From the NCBI GenBank assembly GCA_025964535.1, contig JAOPYX010000357.1, positions 1-54,878 of the forward strand: DNA of 54,878 nt, given 5' to 3'. Below, piece by piece: positions 48,385 to 54,878 of the stretch. Within the stretch, counting starts at the first letter, position 1. Each line of letters opens with the position of its first letter. A program made the translations under genes and the position numbers. The stretch is from Actinomycetes bacterium. GTDB lineage: Bacteria; Actinomycetota; Thermoleophilia; Gaiellales; Gaiellaceae. The notes beneath the pieces are model-generated. The model was not told the DNA's origin. It saw only the letters and a list, made by a program, of their open reading frames with translations, and did no database searches.

Positions 48385-51300
48385 TCATGTGGAAGATGGA
48401 GAGCGGTCCAGCCGTGTGTGGCCTACTGATTGCGCCGCGCGCTCGATCCAGGGCCGCGCGTCCAGGCGCTCGAAGATCGCGCCGGCCTCCGACAGCGCTG
48501 CCTCGGCACCATCTGCGCCTCGGCTCTCGAGCAGCTCGCCGTACTCGAGAAGCGTGATCGCGTGCCAGAACGGAAGTCCGAGCTCGCGGAAAGCGACTGT
48601 CGCGCGCGTATATCCCTCGGCCGCCGAGGCATCGCCGCGGCGGGCCTGGAGCTTCGCGCGCAAGCGCGTCTGCTGCGCACCGAGGAGCGGGCGGCGGTAG
48701 AGCACCGGTACCTGCTCGGCTTCCGCCAGCAGGCCCTCGACGCCGTGCAGCTCGTCGAGCTCGAGCAGCGCCTCGGCCTCTTCGACGAGGGCGCGGGTGG
48801 CGTAGTGGAACTGAGTGAGCCGCTGCCACAGCTCGCGCGCGGCCTGGGCTGACGTGATGGCCTCTCGCAGCTTCCCCTCCGCTCGGCAGAGGATCGCCTC
48901 GCACAGCAGGTAGGTGGCGATGTCCTGCTGATCGGTCGAGCCCTGGAGGCCGACGAGAGCGTCGAAGACCGCACGCGCGTCATGGAGGTCGCCGCGCCCG
49001 ATCGCCACCGGCAGTCGTGCCAGGAGTGAGTTCAAAGCGGCAAACGGGCTCTGACCGTGTCCGGGCGCTTCGCCCAGCGCGGCGAGAGCGCCGTCCCATT
49101 CGCCGAGGCCGACCAACACCTCTGCGAGCTGCCCGAGGATGTACGTCTCCGCGCCGCGATCGCCTCGCCGCCGCGCCAGCGCGAGCGAGTCCTCGAGGAA
49201 TCGACGGGCCTCCTGCGGGCGGTCGTGCTCGATCGCGAGACCGGAGAGGTTGAACTGCGCCCGCAGGACAGCCTCGGTCAGGTCGTGGTCGAGCGCGACC
49301 TTGAGCGATTCGCGGAGGAGCGCCTCGCTTTCGTGCTGCCGGCGGTACAGCATCAATCCTTTCGTGTTGAGCGCTTCGGCGAGCGCCTCCGGCAGGCCGA
49401 GCGCCTCGGCGATGTCGAGCGCGAGCTCGATGGGCTCGACCGCGGCGTCGGGCATTCCGGCGAACCAGCTGACGCGGGCAAGCATGGAGGCGACGAGGGC
49501 GAGGTCGGCGTCGTGCTCGCCGTCGAGCAGCGCCTCGTAGGCGGACTGCATCGACGCCCGCGCCTCCTCGATGCGTCCCTGGAACCGTTGGAGGTCGGCG
49601 CGGCGAGCCTCGACCCGCGCGGCTCCGCTGATGTCGCCGGACGCCCGGAGAAGAGCAATCGCCTGGTCGAACGCCACGAAAGCCTCGTCGGTGTCCCCGG
49701 CCTGCGCGGCCGCTCGTCCGGACCGACTCAGGAGATCGGCACGTTCGCCGGGCTCGTCGGCGAGCTCCGCCGCCTGGACGAAGTACCGCGCAGCTTCGCC
49801 GGCGGCGGCGAGGGAGATCGCCCGCTCCCCGGCCCGCGTCAGGAACTCGCGCGCTTGAACCTTCAGCTCGCCCGCGTCGGGATCGCCGGTTCCTGCGCGA
49901 TACGCGTCGACGTAGTGGGCCGCGAGCACGGCCGCGAGCTCCTCGTCGCTCTCGCGCCCGCCACTGAGATGAGCGGCCGCCGCGAGGTGTCTCGTCTTTC
50001 GCTCCCGCAGTGAGAGGGTGTCGTAGGCAACTCGGCGGAGCAAGTCCTGAACGAACGAGAGCTGGCCACGCTCCGGCGACAGCGGATCGCTCTGCACCGT
50101 GAGGATCTCCTTGCGCAACAGCGCCTGCACGAGCGGCCCGAGCTCCTCGTCGTGAAGACCCGAGAGCACGGCCAGGCCCTGACGGGTGAACGTCTTCCCG
50201 AGAACAGATGCATCCTCGACGACGCGCCGCTCCGCGGGCTCGAGCCCGTCCAGGCGGGCGGCCGCGAGCGCCTGCAGTGTCTCAGGGACGTCGAGCGCCT
50301 CGATCGGCCCGGTCGGACGGTATTCCTCTCCGGCCCGCTCGAGCAGCCCGCGGTCGAGCAGCATCCGCACCGTCTCGACGGCATACAGCGGAACTCCCTC
50401 GGCTCGTTCGACGATCCGGCCTCGCAGCTCATCGGGCAGTCCCGGAGCCAGTCCGCGGAGTAGCTCGTCGATCTCGCCGTCGCCGAGCGCATCGAGCGAC
50501 AACACCGTGTAGTCCCCGATGTCGGTGCGACGGGCATTGGGCTGGGGGCGACCGAGCGTGAGGACGTAGATCGGAAAGCCGCGCGACCAGTCGAGGAGGT
50601 ACTCGATGAAGTCGAGCAGCGCCGCGTCGGCCCATTGGATGTCCTCGAACACGAGCACGACCGGCTCGCGGTCCGCGATGCGCTCGAAGAAGAGCCGCCA
50701 GGCGGAGAACAGATCCTCCTTGTCCGGAGCGTTCCGGTCGGCCAGGCCGAGGAGGTGTCGCAGGCGAAGGTCCAGAAACGCACGCTCGACGGGGTCTGGG
50801 ACGAAGCCCGAGAGCAACTCCCCGAGCTTGGCGACCGCCGTCTCCGGCGCGTCGTCCTCCGCGATGCGAGCGCGCATTCGCACCATCTCGGCCAGCGCCC
50901 AGAAGGCGACTCCTTCTCCGTAGGCAAGGCAGCGGCCGCGGTGCCAGCGCACGTTGAACGCGAGACCGTCGATGTGCTTTTCGAACTCCCACGAGAGTCG
51001 CGTCTTGCCCATGCCCGCGATGCCGACGACGGAGACGAGCCTCGCGTGGCGCTCCTGCGCGCAGGAATGGAAGAGCTCCTTCACGAGTCGAAACTCACGG
51101 TCCCTGCCGACGAACGGCGGCTCGAGGCCGAGCGAGCGCCCTTCGCCGCGCCGCGCGGCGATGACGCGCAGGGCGCGGTGGAGCCGAACGCGCTCGGGTT
51201 TCCCCTTCAGCTCATGCTCGCCCGCGTCTTCATAGGCGATCGACGCTTCGCTCGCTCGCCGTGTCCCGTCGCCCACGAGGACGGTGCCGGGCTCCGCAGC

Positions 51301-51891
51301 CGACTGGATCCGCGCCGCGGTGTTGACGAGATCGCCGGCCACCATCCCCTGGCCTTCCGCTCCGACCGTCACTGCGGCCTCGCCTGTCAGGACTCCGACG
51401 CGGAGACGCAGGTCGGGCAGCGCGAGCTCGTCGGCGAGCGCGGAGACGGCGGCGATCATGTCGAGGGCAGTTCGGACGGCACGCTCGGCATCGTCCTCGT
51501 TCGCGACCGGCGCTCCCCACACGGCCATCACCGCGTCACCGATGAACTTCTCGACAGAGCCGCCATAGCGTTCGACCAGCCGTCGCGCGGCGTCGAAGTA
51601 GCGCGTCAGCAACTCCCGCACTTCTTCGGCGTCCCGCGATGCCGAGAGATCGGTGAAGCCGACGAGATCGGCGAAGAGAACCGAGACGACCCGACGCTCG
51701 GCGGCCGGGGCAGGTCGGAGCACGCCGGCGGGCACGTCGGGTGCAAGCGCTTCCCCGCACTGTCCGCAGAACTTGGCGTCGGGCTCGTTCGGCGACCCGC
51801 AGCCGGAGCACATCCGAGCCAACGCCGTTCCGCACTCGAGGCAGAACTTGCGCTCGACGCTGTTGCCGGCGCCGCAACTCCGGCAGATCAT
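48385..51891 (-). CDS. zinc-ribbon / class III adenylate cyclase / AAA ATPase / TPR protein
   Basis: 1168 aa; CRSCGAGNSVERKFCLECG, CSGCGSPNEPDAKFCGQCG; VSVLFADLVGFTDLS...FIGDAVMAVWGAP...GDLVNTAARIQ; VVGIAGMGKTRLSWEFEKH; C-terminal TPR-rich. Confidence 0.92.
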   Translation of the reverse strand: MICRSCGAGNSVERKFCLECGTALARMCSGCGSPNEPDAKFCGQCGEALAPDVPAGVLRPAPAAERRVVSVLFADLVGFTDLSASRDAEEVRELLTRYFDAARRLVERYGGSVEKFIGDAVMAVWGAPVANEDDAERAVRTALDMIAAVSALADELALPDLRLRVGVLTGEAAVTVGAEGQGMVAGDLVNTAARIQSAAEPGTVLVGDGTRRASEASIAYEDAGEHELKGKPERVRLHRALRVIAARRGEGRSLGLEPPFVGRDREFRLVKELFHSCAQERHARLVSVVGIAGMGKTRLSWEFEKHIDGLAFNVRWHRGRCLAYGEGVAFWALAEMVRMRARIAEDDAPETAVAKLGELLSGFVPDPVERAFLDLRLRHLLGLADRNAPDKEDLFSAWRLFFERIADREPVVLVFEDIQWADAALLDFIEYLLDWSRGFPIYVLTLGRPQPNARRTDIGDYTVLSLDALGDGEIDELLRGLAPGLPDELRGRIVERAEGVPLYAVETVRMLLDRGLLERAGEEYRPTGPIEALDVPETLQALAAARLDGLEPAERRVVEDASVLGKTFTRQGLAVLSGLHDEELGPLVQALLRKEILTVQSDPLSPERGQLSFVQDLLRRVAYDTLSLRERKTRHLAAAAHLSGGRESDEELAAVLAAHYVDAYRAGTGDPDAGELKVQAREFLTRAGERAISLAAAGEAARYFVQAAELADEPGERADLLSRSGRAAAQAGDTDEAFVAFDQAIALLRASGDISGAARVEARRADLQRFQGRIEEARASMQSAYEALLDGEHDADLALVASMLARVSWFAGMPDAAVEPIELALDIAEALGLPEALAEALNTKGLMLYRRQHESEALLRESLKVALDHDLTEAVLRAQFNLSGLAIEHDRPQEARRFLEDSLALARRRGDRGAETYILGQLAEVLVGLGEWDGALAALGEAPGHGQSPFAALNSLLARLPVAIGRGDLHDARAVFDALVGLQGSTDQQDIATYLLCEAILCRAEGKLREAITSAQAARELWQRLTQFHYATRALVEEAEALLELDELHGVEGLLAEAEQVPVLYRRPLLGAQQTRLRAKLQARRGDASAAEGYTRATVAFRELGLPFWHAITLLEYGELLESRGADGAEAALSEAGAIFERLDARPWIERAAQSVGHTRLDRSPSST

Positions 51892-51952
51892 CTGGAAACG
51901 GAAATCATTTGCATGCTCCGCGGCTTATCGTAACCGGCTCGGCGTGCTGAAT

Positions 51953-51967
51953 TCCCGCACCGCGGGA
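51953..51967. promoter_or_regulatory. short perfect inverted repeat upstream of the cyclase gene
   Basis: TCCCGC-ACC-GCGGGA. Confidence 0.3.
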
Positions 51968-52058
51968 GGCATGCGGGTCAATCGAGGTCGAGCACGCCCG
52001 TGCCGAGCTCGTGCGCTACGCGCTCGACCAGGGCATGTTCGAGACGTGACGCCAAATG

Positions 52059-52087
52059 CCGACGAGCCGCCCGGGGCGGCTCGTCGG
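52059..52087 (-). terminator. very strong hairpin (13-bp stem, 3-nt loop) downstream of 52107..52778
   Basis: CCGACGAGCCGCC-CGG-GGCGGCTCGTCGG perfect inverted repeat. Confidence 0.65.
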
Positions 52088-52106
52088 TGGAGCGGTGAGA
52101 GCGGCG

Positions 52107-52778
52107 TTACGCGGTGGGGAGGGCGTCGACGCTCTGCGGCTTCTTCGAGATTCGGACGAAGCTCAACCCTCTGTCCGGGTTGCGCAGTGCACCTCCGATC
52201 GCAAGGATCGCGAACCCGATCCCGGCGAGCAAGAGCGCGAAGCCGACGACGATTCCGAACAGTGAGAGCTGCTCCGCCATGTAGCTCGTGTTGAGCGCCG
52301 TCGTCAGGGCCGTCTCGGTGACCCAGAGATTGCGGAGCCCGTTGTCGACCGGACGCTGCGTCTTCGGGTCAAGGGCGGCGTAGGTGTCGACGTTCGTGCC
52401 GCCGTGGCCGTCGGTGAACTTCGCGGGCGCTCCGGGCTTCGCGGTGTACCGGCCCATCTGCGAGTAGGTCAGGTTGCCGGTGGCCTCGAGCGTGTGGATC
52501 CGCATGTAGCTCGCAAATGCGCGTGCCCGTGCGCCGCTCGTGATCGTCTTGCCTGCGACATCGATCGTCGGCAGCGTCACGCTGGGCGGGAGGCCGGCTT
52601 TCTGCGCTTCCGCCTTGATGGCGGCCGGCGTCATGTCCGGCGAGCCTACGATCTGCTCGAGCTTCAAGCTGCTGCGGACTGTGCTTCGTCCGTTGACACC
52701 CATCACGATCGAGGCGAGGCCGAACGCGACCAGAACTACCGCGGCGACGATTCCGCCGATCTCGAGTCCCTTGCGCAT
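52107..52778 (-). CDS. membrane protein with N- and C-terminal TM segments, unknown function
   Basis: MRKGLEIGGIVAAVVLVAFGLASIVMGVNG; C-terminal LSLFGIVVGFALLLAGIGFAILAIGGAL. Confidence 0.7.
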   Translation of the reverse strand: MRKGLEIGGIVAAVVLVAFGLASIVMGVNGRSTVRSSLKLEQIVGSPDMTPAAIKAEAQKAGLPPSVTLPTIDVAGKTITSGARARAFASYMRIHTLEATGNLTYSQMGRYTAKPGAPAKFTDGHGGTNVDTYAALDPKTQRPVDNGLRNLWVTETALTTALNTSYMAEQLSLFGIVVGFALLLAGIGFAILAIGGALRNPDRGLSFVRISKKPQSVDALPTA

Positions 52779-52985
52779 CTCAAACGTCCTTTCGTCGCGG
52801 CCGAGTCCTTTCGAGCTCTGACCTTGTGGCATCAGCTTCGCCGCAGGCCGGCGGGTGTTCATCGGGGCGTCTGCTGAAGCGCACTGCGGGGATCCCTCCC
52901 TCGGGCTGCGGCTTTCCCGTAGTTCGGTCCGGGCACGGTCCGTGCGACGTTCATACTCGGTCGACTCGACGACCGGGAGGTCAAC

Positions 52986-53378
52986 GTGAGCGGCTACACG
53001 AAGGCGAACATCAAGCACGAGGTCGAAGATCACGCCCCGAAGTTCGGGCTCTCCCCGGGCCTCGAGTTCCGCTCGGGACGCCAGGCCCTCGAGTGCGAGC
53101 AGTCGGGCGCCAGCTACCAGCGGATTGCGCCGGATTTCCGCCAGCCGTTCGGGCACGCTCACAAGCAGCAGGAAGAGGTGTACGTGCTGCTCTCCGGGAG
53201 TGCGCGTGTCAAGCTCGACGACGACGTCGTCGAGCTCGTTCCGTTCGATGCGGTGCGGATCGCTCCCGGCGTCATGCGTTGCGTCGAGGCAGGGCCCGAA
53301 GGAGCCGAGTTGATCCTTTTCGGCGCGCCGAGGGTCGACTCGGACGCCGAGATGATCCAGGGTTGGTGGGTCGATTAA
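52986..53378 (+). CDS. cupin-domain protein
   Basis: GTG start; FGHAHKQQEEVYVLLSGSARVKLDDDVVELVPFDAVRIAPGVMRCVEAGPEGAELILFG. Confidence 0.85.
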   Translation: MSGYTKANIKHEVEDHAPKFGLSPGLEFRSGRQALECEQSGASYQRIAPDFRQPFGHAHKQQEEVYVLLSGSARVKLDDDVVELVPFDAVRIAPGVMRCVEAGPEGAELILFGAPRVDSDAEMIQGWWVD

Positions 53379-53401
53379 GGGCGGCGGCTACCCTCCGTCC
53401 G

Positions 53402-54878
53402 ATGTCCAATGGCCACCACGAGGAGCAGAAGAGCGCCGCCGACGGTGAGCTCACAGCGCGCCTGAAGGACGCGACGGAGCTGCTCGAGGCGGTCGTCCGC
53501 GACCGCGGCCTGCTCGGCGCACTCTCTGTCGAGCAACGTACCCGGCTTCTCTCCGCCGCCGGCGACGTGCACAACCCCGACCTCGTCCAGCGCCGGCTCT
53601 GGGCGAAGTCGCTGCGGCGCAAGGAAAAGGCCGCGAAGCTTGCGCGCGACGAGTCGGCGCTGGCCGAGACCGGCATCCGCGTCCTGCGCGAGAAGCCGGT
53701 CTACACGACGCCGAACGTCGTCCCGCCGGAGAACTTCGAGCCGGCCGACGTCGACGAGCCTGAGCTGCGCGAGCTGATCGAGCCGCAGCACTGCTACGTC
53801 TGCAAGGAGCAGTACGCCGAGATCCATCCGTTCTACGACCAGCTCTGCCCGTCCTGTGGTGACCTGAACTACCGCAAGCGCACCGAGACCGCCGACCTGC
53901 GCGGCCGCGTGGCGCTGCTCACCGGCGGCCGCGTGAAGATCGGCTACCAGGCCGGTATCAAGCTCCTTCGCGCGGGCGCCCACCTGATCGTCACGACGCG
54001 GTTTCCGCGCGATGCCGCGATGCGGTACGCACAGGAGCGCGACTTCGAGGAGTGGGGGGGCCGCCTCGAGATCTTCGGGCTCGATCTGCGCCATACGCCG
54101 AGCGTCGAAGGTCTCTGCGAGCACCTGAGCACCACACACGATCGACTCGACTTCATCGTGAACAACGCGTGCCAGACCGTGCGCAGGCCGTCCGAGTTCT
54201 ACCGCCACATGCTCGACGCCGAGCGCGCGTCGGCACGTGCGATGCCGGACGAGATCCGCGGGCTCCTCGGCGCGTACGAAGGACTTCGCCGCACCGAGAT
54301 GCTGCCCGCGGGTGTGCCCGCGCTCGCGGAAGCCGCGCCGTCGCCGCTCGTCGGAGTGATCCATGCTGCGGAGCTGTCGCAGGTCGCCTTGCTCGCAGAC
54401 GATCTCGACCGCCAGGCCGATCTGTTTCCGGAGGGACGACTGGACCAGGATCTTCAGCAGGTCGATCTGCGCGAACGCAACTCGTGGCGGCTGCTGCTCG
54501 CGGAGGTGTCCTCCGTCGAGCTGCTCGAGACGCAGCTCGTCAACGCTGTCGCTCCGTTCGTCTTGAATGCGCGACTGAAGCCGCTGATGCTCCGCACACC
54601 TGACCGTGACAAGCACATCGTCAACGTGTCCGCCGTCGAGGGGCAGTTCTACCGGAAGTTCAAGACGACCCGTCACCCGCACACGAACATGGCGAAGGCG
54701 GCGCTGAACATGATGACCCGCACGTCCGCGGCCGACTACTACGCCGACGGGATACACATGAACAGCGTCGACACGGGGTGGGTGAGCGACGAGGATCCGC
54801 TGCACATCGCAGAGCGGAAGACAGCGGAGCACCGCTTCCGCCCACCGCTCGACATCGTCGACGGAGCAGCGCGGATCG
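53402..54878 (+). CDS. SDR-family oxidoreductase with N-terminal zinc-ribbon-like extension (3' truncated by window edge)
   Basis: Absent from ORF track because no stop in window; MSNGHHEEQKSAADGELTARL...; HCYVCKEQYAEIHPFYDQLCPSCGDLNYRKR; DLRGRVALLTGGRVKIGYQAGIKLLRAGAHLIVTTRFP; DFIVNNACQTVRRP; HTNMAKAALNMMTR. Confidence 0.88.
   Translation, partial: MSNGHHEEQKSAADGELTARLKDATELLEAVVRDRGLLGALSVEQRTRLLSAAGDVHNPDLVQRRLWAKSLRRKEKAAKLARDESALAETGIRVLREKPVYTTPNVVPPENFEPADVDEPELRELIEPQHCYVCKEQYAEIHPFYDQLCPSCGDLNYRKRTETADLRGRVALLTGGRVKIGYQAGIKLLRAGAHLIVTTRFPRDAAMRYAQERDFEEWGGRLEIFGLDLRHTPSVEGLCEHLSTTHDRLDFIVNNACQTVRRPSEFYRHMLDAERASARAMPDEIRGLLGAYEGLRRTEMLPAGVPALAEAAPSPLVGVIHAAELSQVALLADDLDRQADLFPEGRLDQDLQQVDLRERNSWRLLLAEVSSVELLETQLVNAVAPFVLNARLKPLMLRTPDRDKHIVNVSAVEGQFYRKFKTTRHPHTNMAKAALNMMTRTSAADYYADGIHMNSVDTGWVSDEDPLHIAERKTAEHRFRPPLDIVDGAARI

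Overview
High-GC (about 65-68%), gene-dense actinobacterial chromosome segment. The lineage looks Thermoleophilia-like, but that is inferred only from style and gene content. No rRNA, tRNA, CRISPR array or transposase was recognised. Left to right: a partial MFS exporter; a minus-strand block (about 1.3-12.06 kb) with a KimA/YdaO-like transporter and an 8-gene saccharide cluster whose seven internal junctions are all exact 4-nt stop/start overlaps; a divergent PhyH-type dioxygenase; a CBS protein; a glycogen-debranching-type glucosidase; small conserved proteins; DsbA and peroxiredoxin divergent from a chaperone operon (hsp20, zinc-ribbon thioredoxin, dnaK, grpE, cbpA-type dnaJ, cbpM-like, clpB); three giant LuxR-type regulators interspersed with small stress-type proteins and a second hsp20; a secreted low-complexity protein island (39.4-44.2 kb: Thr-rich, PGRS-like Gly-rich, Thr-rich/Cys, sortase, response regulator, collagen-like GQP plus PKD-like); an unusual LysR-HTH/PAS/GAF regulator; an orphan MCP; a cyclase/AAA/TPR giant; a cupin; and an SDR cut by the right edge. 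The most novel-looking item is the secreted island together with a 37-nt promoter-like element that occurs three times around it at identical spacing. All calls come from reading the sequence and supplied translations; no searches were run.
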